14,507 bases of DNA from an uncultured Lachnospiraceae bacterium (lineage in GTDB: Bacteria; Bacillota; Clostridia; Lachnospirales; Lachnospiraceae): NCBI GenBank assembly GCA_902773445.1, contig CACYEU010000146.1:1-14507 (forward strand). The letters run 5' to 3'. This document shows positions 1-7,549 of this stretch, piece after piece (the first letter of the stretch is position 1; the number at the start of each line of letters is the position of its first letter). The notes below the pieces were generated by a model. That model searched no databases. It had not been told where the DNA came from and worked only from the letters and a program-made list of their open reading frames with translations. Position numbers and translations under genes: made by a program.

Positions 1-1731
1 GATATAGCGGTTGAGCGTATACCCTCTCTCACCGCAGCGCTTGTATTTTCCGAATGTCATCGGAATACCGGTTGCGAGCTCAAAAAACTTGCTCTGCTGG
101 AAGACCGGCAGGTTCAGATGCAGCGTCAGCGGGAACTTGTTCATAAAGCGCAAGACGAATCCGATATGCGGGATCGCCGCATTGGCGATTCTCGTGATGA
201 GACCGTTCGGCCTTGTGATCAGGAATCCGGGGAAGAATCCGTACGATGTAAAGACACATTGTCCGCTGGCGCCGATCATCTCCATCAGGTCCTGGAAAAC
301 CATTGTGAAATCCGCCTTCGCTTTCGGAGTCTGCGGATCGGTGAAAAGTCCCAGTCCCTCGACGATGACGAGATAACCGCCGTTCAGATGACAGCCGCCG
401 CGGTTTGAGACAGCATAGCCGAGCCCCATACCGACCGCGCGCCTCGGTTCGTAGGCTGCCAGCTCAAGACCTTTCGACTGGATCGCGAACTCTTTTCCGC
501 CGTATTTCTCACTCAGGCGCTTGCTGCCTTCCGCGAGTTCATCTCCGATCCCGCGCCTGTGAGCGATATCATCCCAGATCTGCGACAGACCGTCAGTCTT
601 TCCGAAGGCCAGGCCATTGTCCCAGAGTCCCTTTTCATTGGCCTCCATGGCCCACGCAAGCGTGCTTGCCGCCGAAATCGTATCCATGCCGAGTTCATCG
701 AGTTCATGGTTCCACTCGAGGATCTTCTGCAGGTCATTGTTCTCGATTCCGCCACCGAGGAGGCCGAGTGTCTCAAGCTCCGGACCCTTGACTGCCTCTC
801 CGTTGACGCGCACGGTCCGCGCGCATTTGATCGGACAGGTCATACATCCTTTGTTGACGATATTGTATTCTTCTGCCAGTGTCTCGCCGTTGACCATATC
901 AAAGTCTTCATACTGACCCTTTGCGTAATTGCGCGTTGAGAGCATTCCGCGCATCTGCATCGAACTGACGAGACCTGCGGTCCCCATCCTCGGAAGCTGG
1001 TTGCCGGTCAGCGGATGGCTGCGCAGATACTTGAACCACTTTTTCAGATATTTCTTTGCTTTTTTCGGATTATGAACAGTAATCGTCCTGTTGCCTGAAG
1101 CTGTGATCACCTTGACATTCTTCCAGCCGAAGACCGATCCGACGCCGGTCCGTCCCGCCGCGCGCTCACCGCTTGCGACGGCCGCGTATTTGACAAGATT
1201 CTCACCGGCCGGTCCGATACACATACATCCGAATTTCTTTTTGTAGCCGGCCTCACGATGGATCCTGTCGGCCACAGCTTCGTGGCACTCGGTCACTTTC
1301 ATGCCCCAAAAGTCACCGGCATCGTGGAATATAAATCTGTCTCCGTCGATCTCGATCCACGTCGGCGAGGGACATTTTCCTTTGATGATCAAAGCATCAA
1401 GACCCGCTTTCTTCAGATAGTATCCGAATGTGCCGCCGCAGTTTGAAGAAGTCAGAAAACCGGTCTGCGGTGACAAAGTCGAAATGTTGAAGCGGCTCGA
1501 ACTCGGCGCTCCTGTTCCTGTCAGCGGTCCGGTGGATATGACGATGATGTTCTCCTCGGAAAACGGTTCTTCGCTCCCGGTAAACAAATCTCCGAGGATC
1601 TTTGCGGCCATGATCTTTCCGCCGATGAACAGCTCGCGTTCGTGATCGGTCCATGGATATTCTTCTGCCTTCCGGCTGGTAAGATCAAGCATCATAACCT
1701 TACCCATATATCCGCTGTATTGTGTGGCCAT
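1..1731 (-). CDS. aor: Aldehyde:ferredoxin oxidoreductase (tungsten enzyme), C-terminus cut by window edge
   Basis: The minus-strand frame is open for 577 codons from ATG at 1729-1731 to the window edge, with GGAGG just upstream. AOR enzymes oxidise aldehydes to carboxylates in the cytoplasm, using a tungsten bis-pterin cofactor and one 4Fe-4S cluster, and pass electrons to ferredoxin. The N-terminal AFOR domain covers about residues 1-210. The cluster ligands are visible as C-x2-C-x3-C (Cys296, 299, 303) plus Cys492, matching the spacing of the Pyrococcus enzyme. A DELGMD motif at 345-350 fits the first DxxGL pterin-binding motif, and RGGCHL holds a conserved His448. The second pterin motif reads GASGQC, lacking the usual Asp and Leu. 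The final visible residues, GERGYTLNR, match the conserved C-terminal GER motif, so perhaps 50-130 residues are missing. It lies 23 bases after a zinc-ribbon/LRR gene and may share its transcript. Substrate unknown. Family call is firm. Confidence 0.95.
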   Translation of the reverse strand, partial: MATQYSGYMGKVMMLDLTSRKAEEYPWTDHERELFIGGKIMAAKILGDLFTGSEEPFSEENIIVISTGPLTGTGAPSSSRFNISTLSPQTGFLTSSNCGGTFGYYLKKAGLDALIIKGKCPSPTWIEIDGDRFIFHDAGDFWGMKVTECHEAVADRIHREAGYKKKFGCMCIGPAGENLVKYAAVASGERAAGRTGVGSVFGWKNVKVITASGNRTITVHNPKKAKKYLKKWFKYLRSHPLTGNQLPRMGTAGLVSSMQMRGMLSTRNYAKGQYEDFDMVNGETLAEEYNIVNKGCMTCPIKCARTVRVNGEAVKGPELETLGLLGGGIENNDLQKILEWNHELDELGMDTISAASTLAWAMEANEKGLWDNGLAFGKTDGLSQIWDDIAHRRGIGDELAEGSKRLSEKYGGKEFAIQSKGLELAAYEPRRAVGMGLGYAVSNRGGCHLNGGYLVIVEGLGLFTDPQTPKAKADFTMVFQDLMEMIGASGQCVFTSYGFFPGFLITRPNGLITRIANAAIPHIGFVLRFMNKFPLTLHLNLPVFQQSKFFELATGIPMTFGKYKRCGERGYTLNRYI

Positions 1732-1754
1732 AGCTCCTCCTTATGATGGTTGGA

Positions 1755-3350
1755 TTATTTCTCCGAATGTTTGACTTCTTTAGTGTCTGCCCATTTTGCA
1801 GTTTCCGAGTCATCCTTGCAGATCACTGTCAGCTTCTTATAGGTGTCAGAATTGAGTGCGATCCAGTCTTCAGGAAGCTCGTCCGAATCACAGTCGACCA
1901 CAATTTTTTCAAGATTATCGCAGTAACCGAGCACCTTGATCGGCACATCGTCGATATCAGCTGTAAGGCCGCCCTCAATGACCAGTTCCTTGAGCGACTC
2001 AAGCGACGAGATCGGCGAGTTTCCGCTGCTCATCCCAATGCTTCCGCAGCACTGAACGACGGACTTCGGAATCGTGATCTTCGTGCATTTGAGCTCTGTA
2101 AATGCTCCGGGGGCGATATACCGAACCTCCTTCGGGACCTCGAGCTCCTTATCATCGCTGTTGCACTTGACCAGGACTCCGTCTCCGACAATGACCCAAT
2201 CCTCCGTACTCTGATCTTCCTTCCACGGTGTACCGTCAAACGCATACTGATCACAGTACTTAACCGTCTCCGGGAACGTGATCGTCTCAAGCTGGCTTGA
2301 CGAGAATGCATAGTATCCGATTTTCTCGACTCCCTTAGGGATAATCAGTTCCTTTGCCTGATGGTTCGTTCCGACGTTCTTCTCGATCTCTCTGACGCCC
2401 TCAGGAATCTCCAATGTGTCGGCATCATCAGGAACATCGAGCAGTCTGTCTCCGACGACCTGATAGCCGTTCTCATCGTAGAACAATTCATCGAGACCGC
2501 TCGTCCATGCTTTATCAGACCAGATCGAACCGCCTGTGAAGCAATAGATCGGGTGCTGTCCGTCGCTTTGATAATCATTCGAATACAGAATGAACGGACC
2601 TCTTCTGCTTTCGTAAGTATCCTTCCAACCAAGCATCTTACCGCTCTCGAGCGAATAGAAACTGACGCGTGACTTATGGTAGTACAGGATGAAGCCGCCG
2701 TTATTATAATTGCCGGCATTTCCGTATCCGGTATATTCCATCAGGACATAGATCTGATCTTCCTTGCCTTTTGAAGCAGCCTTGGCCTTTTTGCCGGACT
2801 GGATCATCTGTTTGTATTCGTTCGGCAAATAATCCTTTTTCGCCTCAACGATCTTGGCGTCCGACGGAAGCTCCTTCCCTGCATTCTCGTTTTCGACGGT
2901 GTCAGGCACATAGTAAGATCCGTCTTCTTTTCGGATCTCAAGGAACGGTCCTGTGACATCGTCAGCTGAGAGCAGTCCTTCATGCTCGCTCAGATTCAGG
3001 CTCTCATCAAATGTCCTGCTTGAATAGTTCTTTGTGATCTGTTCGATCGCATCGTCTGCCGACATCTCGACGACCTGCGGTTTCTTCGCGCTGCCGGGTT
3101 TTCCGGAACGAGTCAGTCCGAAAATCAGACCGATCACGGCCAGCACAGCGACAGCCGCGACGATCGGAATGACCGGTATCTTTTTCTTTTTGGGAGAATC
3201 GGCCGGTTCTCCGGGATTCGGAGCAGCCGGTTGTATCGGAGCCGTCGTGTCCGCAGCAGGCTGTTCGAACGGAGGCAAGGGCGTTCCGCATTTTCTGCAG
3301 AACTTTTCTGTTTCCAGAGCGGGGGTGTGGCATTGCGGACATTCTCTCAT
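1755..3350 (-). CDS. Zinc-ribbon, single-pass membrane protein with BspA-like leucine-rich repeats
   Basis: A 531-residue protein. Residues 4-21 form a zinc ribbon (Cys4, Cys7, Cys18, Cys21, ending FCRKCG). A proline/alanine-rich linker and a KKKK stretch lead to one membrane helix at about 58-79. By the positive-inside rule the ribbon is cytoplasmic and the rest is outside the cell. Residues about 80-300 match no family I can name and are rich in Tyr and Gly. From about 303 to 490 there are BspA-type (LRR_5) repeats with the recurring pattern IP-x-GV-x-x-IG-x-x-AF and the typical VIVGDGVLVKC strand. Such domains in surface proteins are linked to adhesion or ligand binding; the role here is not known. 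The start is supported by AAAGGAGG seven bases upstream. A hairpin and a promoter candidate precede it, so it probably begins its own transcript, with AOR downstream. Confidence 0.85.
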   Translation of the reverse strand: MRECPQCHTPALETEKFCRKCGTPLPPFEQPAADTTAPIQPAAPNPGEPADSPKKKKIPVIPIVAAVAVLAVIGLIFGLTRSGKPGSAKKPQVVEMSADDAIEQITKNYSSRTFDESLNLSEHEGLLSADDVTGPFLEIRKEDGSYYVPDTVENENAGKELPSDAKIVEAKKDYLPNEYKQMIQSGKKAKAASKGKEDQIYVLMEYTGYGNAGNYNNGGFILYYHKSRVSFYSLESGKMLGWKDTYESRRGPFILYSNDYQSDGQHPIYCFTGGSIWSDKAWTSGLDELFYDENGYQVVGDRLLDVPDDADTLEIPEGVREIEKNVGTNHQAKELIIPKGVEKIGYYAFSSSQLETITFPETVKYCDQYAFDGTPWKEDQSTEDWVIVGDGVLVKCNSDDKELEVPKEVRYIAPGAFTELKCTKITIPKSVVQCCGSIGMSSGNSPISSLESLKELVIEGGLTADIDDVPIKVLGYCDNLEKIVVDCDSDELPEDWIALNSDTYKKLTVICKDDSETAKWADTKEVKHSEK

Positions 3351-3406
3351 GACAGGCCTCCTTTTCTTAATGATCGTGATCTTGATACGATATTTATACT
3401 GTTTTT

Positions 3407-3415
3407 ATTATAGCA
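3407..3415 (-). promoter_or_regulatory. Extended -10 promoter candidate for the zinc-ribbon/LRR gene
   Basis: The minus strand reads TGCTATAAT here, a perfect extended -10 element (TGnTATAAT), about 57 bases before the ATG at 3350. The hexamer 17 bases upstream (TGCTTC, 3430-3435) is a poor -35 and overlaps the preceding hairpin, so the promoter would rely on the extended -10. Transcription would continue into the LRR protein and probably AOR. Confidence 0.55.
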
Positions 3416-3424
3416 TAATCACGA

Positions 3425-3456
3425 CAAAAGAAGCACTCATCTTATCGTGAGTGCTT
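3425..3456 (-). terminator. Rho-independent terminator after the methyltransferase gene
   Basis: A perfect 9-base stem, AAGCACTCA (3431-3439) pairing with TGAGTGCTT (3448-3456) around an 8-base loop, is followed on the minus strand by CTTTTG. It sits about 30 bases beyond the methyltransferase stop. The U-tract is short, so termination may be partial; it lies immediately upstream of the promoter of the next gene. Confidence 0.65.
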
Positions 3457-3487
3457 CAAAATATTACGGTTAGCCTATGATTGCCGT

Positions 3488-4279
3488 TTATTTCTTTTTC
3501 AGGACAGCCAGCGCCGCGTAATGCAGCACTTCAAAATGCTCAGGCACTGTCTCCTCAAGCATCTGCCGGTGTTCTTTCTCCCACGCTGCAAGCTGTTCGG
3601 CGGACAGAGAGGCGCCGACACCCCGGCAGGCTCTCATCCTGCCGTGCCAGGTATCACGTGTGAACGGCACCATCAGATCATACTCTTCATGATCCTCGAG
3701 AGTGAAATCATCATAAGCCGCCTCCGGGATCCATATCGGATGACGAGTCTCGCCGGCTCCTGTCCATCCGGGACTGTATTTCAGCACGATTTCTTCGCTT
3801 TTCCCCGCAATCGGATCCTCATAGGGAAGCCACGCCATATAAAGGATCACAAGGCGTCCGCCATCCTTTAGAATTCTTGCAAGGACCGGCATCACTTTGT
3901 CATGGTCAAAATACCAGAAGCACTGGCAGGCCGTGATCACATCAAAGGAATTCTCCGGAAAATCCAGATCTTCCGCCGAAACTGTCCGATATTCGATCCT
4001 GACTCCGGCCTCCTCTGACAGGATCTTCGCCTGTTCGATCTGCTCCGGCGAAATATCCGTTCCTGTCCATTTTGCGCCGAATCGGACCATGTTTCTGGGC
4101 AGCACGCCCGTTCCGGTTCCGAGATCCAATACGCTCTGCCCTGTGACACAGAGGTTTCTGTCTGTAATTCTCCTGTAAAACTCCTCGGGATAAATATCCC
4201 GGTACCGTGCGTAATCAGCCGAAGTCTTCCCCCAGTCAAACGCTGTTCCGTTGTCGATCCTGCTGTCTGTGATCATCAT
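3488..4279 (-). CDS. Class I SAM-dependent methyltransferase
   Basis: A 263-residue soluble protein. Motif I is VLDLGTGTG at about 50-58, followed by the acidic loop TDIS at 74-77 that contacts the SAM ribose, AEDLDFP at 102-108 (adenine contact), and a motif IV-like DVITACQCFWYFD at 113-125. This is the common Methyltransf_11/25 fold, where SAM is the methyl donor. The acceptor cannot be read from sequence; the C-terminal third (tryptophan- and charge-rich, about 170-250) probably forms the substrate lid. Its ATG overlaps the stop of the upstream XRE regulator by 4 bases, so it is translationally coupled to it and is the last gene of a three-gene operon, ending at a hairpin. A second ATG three bases later is possible. 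Confidence 0.88.
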   Translation of the reverse strand: MMITDSRIDNGTAFDWGKTSADYARYRDIYPEEFYRRITDRNLCVTGQSVLDLGTGTGVLPRNMVRFGAKWTGTDISPEQIEQAKILSEEAGVRIEYRTVSAEDLDFPENSFDVITACQCFWYFDHDKVMPVLARILKDGGRLVILYMAWLPYEDPIAGKSEEIVLKYSPGWTGAGETRHPIWIPEAAYDDFTLEDHEEYDLMVPFTRDTWHGRMRACRGVGASLSAEQLAAWEKEHRQMLEETVPEHFEVLHYAALAVLKKK

Positions 4280-4476
4280 GGTTCTTCTTCCCAGAACAGT
4301 TCATCGAGCGTCTTGCCCAGCTCCCTGCAGATCGCGCGGCAAAGGTTGATCGTCGGGTTGTAATCGCCTTTTTCGATCGCGTTGATCGTCTGACGCGACA
4401 CACCGACGCGCTCGGCGAGTTCCTGCTGCGAGAGATCTTTTGCGGCGCGCGCCGCTTTCATAGACAGATTTTTCAT
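4276..4476 (-). CDS. Small XRE-family helix-turn-helix regulator
   Basis: A 66-residue protein that is little more than one Cro/C1-type DNA-binding domain: SQQELAERVGVSRQTINAIEKG (about 16-37) is the helix-turn-helix, followed by NPTINLCRAICRELGKTLDELFW, which packs the domain. It belongs to the short XRE regulators that in Bacillota are commonly paired with a small multi-pass membrane protein, as here. Its start overlaps the membrane protein's stop by 4 bases (ATGA), with GAAGG a few bases upstream, and its own stop overlaps the methyltransferase start. The repeat-rich promoter upstream of the operon is the obvious candidate target for autorepression; that is inference. Confidence 0.92.
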   Translation of the reverse strand: MKNLSMKAARAAKDLSQQELAERVGVSRQTINAIEKGDYNPTINLCRAICRELGKTLDELFWEEEP

Positions 4477-5012
4477 TCGAAATCACCTTCCCCGCTATGT
4501 GCATCAGAAATCTTCTTGGCCAGCAAAACCAATGCGATTGCAATGAGCATGACAGCGCAGAGCATGTTGATGAACGGAGCCTGCAGCTTTCCGCCGACGA
4601 GCATTCTTCCGCCCGCGATGGCAGCGATGGCCGACGCCAGGTTGATCGCTCCTGCGATAAGCATAATAACACCGTAGCGTTTCATGTTCGTGTTCAGGCC
4701 GACATAAGCATCATTCCAGATACAGTAGCAGGCCAGAACCATGACGCCGATCACAATGATCGTAAAGTGAACGACCGCATCGGTCATCGGAAGATTCAGA
4801 TCAAACAGAGAGACAAAGATCATCAGTGCCTCAATGATCATCACGGTGTAGAACGAATAACAGAATGCTTTTCCGCGCGTTTTCTGCTGCATCTCATCAT
4901 ACTGCGTCTTGAGCTTTTTATCGCGGTTCATGTACTTGAACAAAAAGAAACAAAGGATAATACCAACCAAAGCACCGATCAGGATGCCCATTGCCTCGGC
5001 TTGTGATAACAT
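4473..5012 (-). CDS. Five-pass membrane protein linked to XRE regulator, unknown function
   Basis: A 179-residue integral membrane protein with five likely helices at about 8-27, 50-70, 80-99, 112-133 and 148-165. Between helices 1 and 2 is a charged loop containing YDEMQQKTRGKAF; similar loops occur in membrane proteins encoded beside small XRE regulators, but I cannot assign a family with confidence. It is the first gene of the operon, with AGGAGG eight bases upstream of the ATG at 5012 and a near-consensus promoter about 70 bases further. The coupled overlap with the XRE gene suggests the membrane protein either transmits a signal to the repressor or is the effector whose level it controls. 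No catalytic motif was seen. Confidence 0.8.
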   Translation of the reverse strand: MLSQAEAMGILIGALVGIILCFFLFKYMNRDKKLKTQYDEMQQKTRGKAFCYSFYTVMIIEALMIFVSLFDLNLPMTDAVVHFTIIVIGVMVLACYCIWNDAYVGLNTNMKRYGVIMLIAGAINLASAIAAIAGGRMLVGGKLQAPFINMLCAVMLIAIALVLLAKKISDAHSGEGDFE

Positions 5013-5056
5013 AATGATTCCTCCTGGTTCGTAAAGTAAACGGTCAATAGCAAAAC

Positions 5057-5119
5057 GTAAAATATATCTTACATTATGTAATATATCATTCGCCTTACAT
5101 TATGTCAAGTATATTTTAC
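5057..5119 (-). repeat. Nested inverted and direct repeats over the XRE-operon promoter (operator candidate)
   Basis: A perfect 10-base inverted repeat has arms GTAAAATATA (5057-5066) and TATATTTTAC (5110-5119). Inside it, CTTACATTATGT occurs twice in direct orientation (5068-5079 and 5094-5105), spaced 26 bases. The first copy extends into a perfect palindrome, TTACATTATGTAA (5069-5081). The set covers the -35 and -10 of the operon promoter, so bound repressor should block RNA polymerase. The downstream XRE protein is the likeliest binder (inference). Confidence 0.7.
5080..5108 (-). promoter_or_regulatory. Sigma-A-type promoter of the membrane protein-XRE-methyltransferase operon
   Basis: On the minus strand a perfect -35, TTGACA (5103-5108), lies exactly 17 bases from TATATT (5080-5085), a five-of-six match to the -10. 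The start codon at 5012 is about 60 bases downstream of the expected transcription start. This is the best-matching promoter in the leftward half of the window and is fully embedded in the repeat cluster. Confidence 0.85.
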
Positions 5120-5159
5120 AAACTTTTTGATAATTATTCTGCGCCGACCGAACACATAA

Positions 5160-5188
5160 AGAAAAGCCTCCGCTCAGGAGGCTTTTCT
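5160..5188 (-). terminator. Rho-independent terminator ending the fructose PTS operon transcript
   Basis: A perfect 12-base stem, AGAAAAGCCTCC (5160-5171) with GGAGGCTTTTCT (5177-5188), and a 5-base loop. On the minus strand the descending arm is U-rich (CUUUUCU) and is followed by TTTATG. It lies 40 bases beyond the zinc-ribbon membrane protein and separates it from the promoter of the next operon. The near-symmetric A/T flanks could let it work in both directions. Confidence 0.85.
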
Positions 5189-5228
5189 CATCTTCATACC
5201 GGTTATGATTCCGGTCAGATCATTGGAT

Positions 5229-5813
5229 TCATGCAAACGGTGATCCGCATTTTCTGCAGAACTTCGCGTCGGCTTCCATGACATTGCCGCATGTCCGGCA
5301 AACCTTTGTAGCCGGAGTTGCGGGATTGCGCGGCGGTGTCTGCTGCGGTTCAGGATTTCTCGGAGCGGCCTGAACCGGCTCAGAAGGCGCGGAACCACTC
5401 TTCTTCCTGCTGTGCAGCGTATTGTTGATCTCTTTAGTATTGCGCCAGATTCCGATCGTGATCATCGTGAATTCATACATGATGCGCAGGAACAGATTTC
5501 CGAAAATCAACATTATAAGAAATGCCAGGAAGTTCTGACCAATGAGCGCAAACGATGCGAGCGTGATGAAAATCGCTCCGATCAGATAGGTGATCTTCAG
5601 AATCGTTTCGATCGTCAGCTTCCGGAAATGGCAGAATTCATACAGCCATCCAAGAAAACCGGTGTACTTTCCTCTGTTGCTTTTTTTCAGGAACGTGAAA
5701 TACAGAACAATACCTCCGACAAGCGCGAGGACAGCTGCGATCAGCACCCATACACCTGCATTTGCCAGGTAATTATATCTGTATCCGCCATATCCATAAC
5801 CATTATCAAACAT
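5229..5813 (-). CDS. Membrane protein with C-terminal zinc ribbon, in the PTS operon
   Basis: A 194-residue protein. It opens with a Tyr/Gly-rich segment (about 4-15), then three or so membrane helices at about 20-41, 72-92 and 93-121, with a basic loop between the first two. A Pro/Ala-rich linker (about 138-168) leads to a C-terminal zinc ribbon: Cys172, Cys175, Cys186, Cys189, ending FCRKCGSPFA. The overall build, membrane part plus tethered ribbon, recurs in many uncharacterised Bacillota proteins. The start has AAGGAG six bases upstream. Only 19 bases separate it from the ptsI stop and no terminator lies between, whereas a strong one follows it, so it is probably the last gene of the fructose operon. 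The ribbon closely resembles that of the LRR protein at 1755-3350. Function unknown. Confidence 0.8.
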   Translation of the reverse strand: MFDNGYGYGGYRYNYLANAGVWVLIAAVLALVGGIVLYFTFLKKSNRGKYTGFLGWLYEFCHFRKLTIETILKITYLIGAIFITLASFALIGQNFLAFLIMLIFGNLFLRIMYEFTMITIGIWRNTKEINNTLHSRKKSGSAPSEPVQAAPRNPEPQQTPPRNPATPATKVCRTCGNVMEADAKFCRKCGSPFA

Positions 5814-5832
5814 TAACTACTCCTTCCGCTTA

Positions 5833-7530
5833 TCAGCCTTTTACGCTCTTTACAAGGCACTCATAGACTTCATCAGCTGTATCAAGAGCCATGACAGCCT
5901 CTGTAATACGGTCAGCCTCTTCTTTTGTCCAGCGCGCGATCTCTGCGCGTGTGCGCAGAACCGACGTCGGAGACACAGAGAATTCGGTCAGACCGAAACT
6001 GATCAACAGCGGGATCAGCAGCGGATCGGCCGCAGCCTCACCGCACATCCCGACAGGAATGCCGGCTTCGGTTCCTGTTACGATGATCTGTCTGATCGCT
6101 CTTAAGACAGCCGGATCATAAGTCTTGTACAGATAAGCAACATTGCTGTTGCCGCGGTCGGCAACCATAATGTACTGCGTCAGATCGTTCGTGCCGATGC
6201 TGAAGAAGTCACAATAATGCGCAAGTCTGTCAGCCATGACAAACGCCGCCGGTGTCTCAACCATTGTTCCGACTTTCGGAACCGGCATATCAAGTTCAGC
6301 AGCAAGGTCGACGATCATCTGTTTGACTGCCTTAAACTCGGCGATCGATGCGATCATCGGAACCATGATCCACAGATTGCCGGTTGTATCGGCATTAGCG
6401 CGAATCAGAGCGCGAAGCTGCAATGCAAACTCGTCTGTGTTCTGCAGGCAGTACCGGACTGCTCTGAAACCGAGGAACGGATTCTCTTCCTTGGCAAGAT
6501 GCATATAAGGAATCTCTTTGTCTCCGCCGACATCGAGAGTACGGATGATGACCGTCTTGTTCTCGAGCGTATCGCAGACTTTCTTGTAAGCCTCGTACTG
6601 CTCCTGCTCTCCCGGAACCGAATCGCGGTCCATGAACAGGAATTCTGTTCTGAACAGACCGACGCCTTCTCCGTCTTTTTCCTTGGCTGTCACTGCGTCT
6701 TTAGGATTGCCGATATTGCAGAACACATCCTTCTTGATACCGTCAGCTGTCAGTGACTCTTTGCCGATATAAGCGCGAAGTCTTGCCTTGTTGGTCAGAT
6801 ACTCTTCCCTTTTTTTCTCGTACTCAGCCAGTTCGCTGTCAGTCGGCTCGCCGATCACAACACCGTCAGAGCCGTCGACGATCACGGTCGCGCCGTCTTT
6901 AAGTACTGTCACTGCGTCAGCGACGCTGAGGACAGCCGGAATCTCAAGCGCTCTGGAAAGGATCGCCGAATGAGATGTCATGCCCCCGCTCTCGGTTACG
7001 ATCGCCGCAACATGATCCTTGTTGAGTTCCGCTGTCATTGACGGCGTCAGATCGTTGACGACCAGGATCGTTTTCGGAGGAAGTGCTTTGAGATTCGTTT
7101 CCGCAATACCAAGCAGGATCTTCAGCAGCCGTGATTTGATATCTTCAATATCGGTCACCCTCTGCTGGATCAGCTCATCTTCCACGCCGGCGAACATCGC
7201 CTTGAACATTTCAAGAACTGTCTCGACAGCCGTTTCCGAGCAGGCTTTCTCATTCTTGATCGTGTCTTCCATCTGACTGATCATGAACGGATCTGAAAGC
7301 ATTCCCATATGGCCGCGAATGATCTCGGCATCTTTTGCGTTGACAGACTGCTCCATATCGATGGCAAGTGCTTCGGTATTCTTCATGAACGTATCGATCG
7401 CACCGTGAAGTCTCTCAACTTCCTGTTCGACATCGGCAACCAGTTTCTGCTCGTACTTGATCTCCTGTTGTTTGATGATGACAACCTTACCGATTCCAAT
7501 TCCTTCGGAAGCTGCTATTCCTTTCATCAT
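5833..7530 (-). CDS. ptsI: PTS enzyme I (phosphoenolpyruvate-protein phosphotransferase)
   Basis: Enzyme I takes the phosphoryl group from PEP on a histidine and hands it to HPr, the first step of all PTS sugar import, in the cytoplasm. At 565 residues it has the normal length. The swivelling phosphohistidine domain carries ESGGMTSHSAILSRALEIPAV with the active His187. The PEP-binding barrel contains GVGLFRTEFLFMDR, the signature DFFSIGTNDLTQYIMVADRGN, and the catalytic Cys in GMCGEAAADP. I chose ATG at 7528-7530 because GGGAGGTG lies eight bases upstream and the protein then begins MMKGIAASEGIGIG, as the family does; the open frame continues upstream to 7635, but that part overlaps ptsH and resembles nothing. 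ptsH ends 19 bases before this start, so the two are co-transcribed. Confidence 0.97.
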   Translation of the reverse strand: MMKGIAASEGIGIGKVVIIKQQEIKYEQKLVADVEQEVERLHGAIDTFMKNTEALAIDMEQSVNAKDAEIIRGHMGMLSDPFMISQMEDTIKNEKACSETAVETVLEMFKAMFAGVEDELIQQRVTDIEDIKSRLLKILLGIAETNLKALPPKTILVVNDLTPSMTAELNKDHVAAIVTESGGMTSHSAILSRALEIPAVLSVADAVTVLKDGATVIVDGSDGVVIGEPTDSELAEYEKKREEYLTNKARLRAYIGKESLTADGIKKDVFCNIGNPKDAVTAKEKDGEGVGLFRTEFLFMDRDSVPGEQEQYEAYKKVCDTLENKTVIIRTLDVGGDKEIPYMHLAKEENPFLGFRAVRYCLQNTDEFALQLRALIRANADTTGNLWIMVPMIASIAEFKAVKQMIVDLAAELDMPVPKVGTMVETPAAFVMADRLAHYCDFFSIGTNDLTQYIMVADRGNSNVAYLYKTYDPAVLRAIRQIIVTGTEAGIPVGMCGEAAADPLLIPLLISFGLTEFSVSPTSVLRTRAEIARWTKEEADRITEAVMALDTADEVYECLVKSVKG

Positions 7531-7549
7531 AATCAACACCTCCCGGACA

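Noticed and set aside
11..1446. Several plus-strand open frames of 60-128 codons across the AOR region
   Set aside because: They are antisense to a 577-codon frame with clear AOR motifs, overlap one another, and lack convincing ribosome binding sites or recognisable domains.
5199..5216. Small hairpin ACCGG/CCGGT near the end of the zinc-ribbon membrane protein
   Set aside because: The stem is 5 bases with no U-tract, next to a far stronger terminator; no separate role can be argued.
6217..6756. 179-codon plus-strand open frame inside ptsI
   Set aside because: Antisense shadow of conserved enzyme I sequence; no domain features or start signal.
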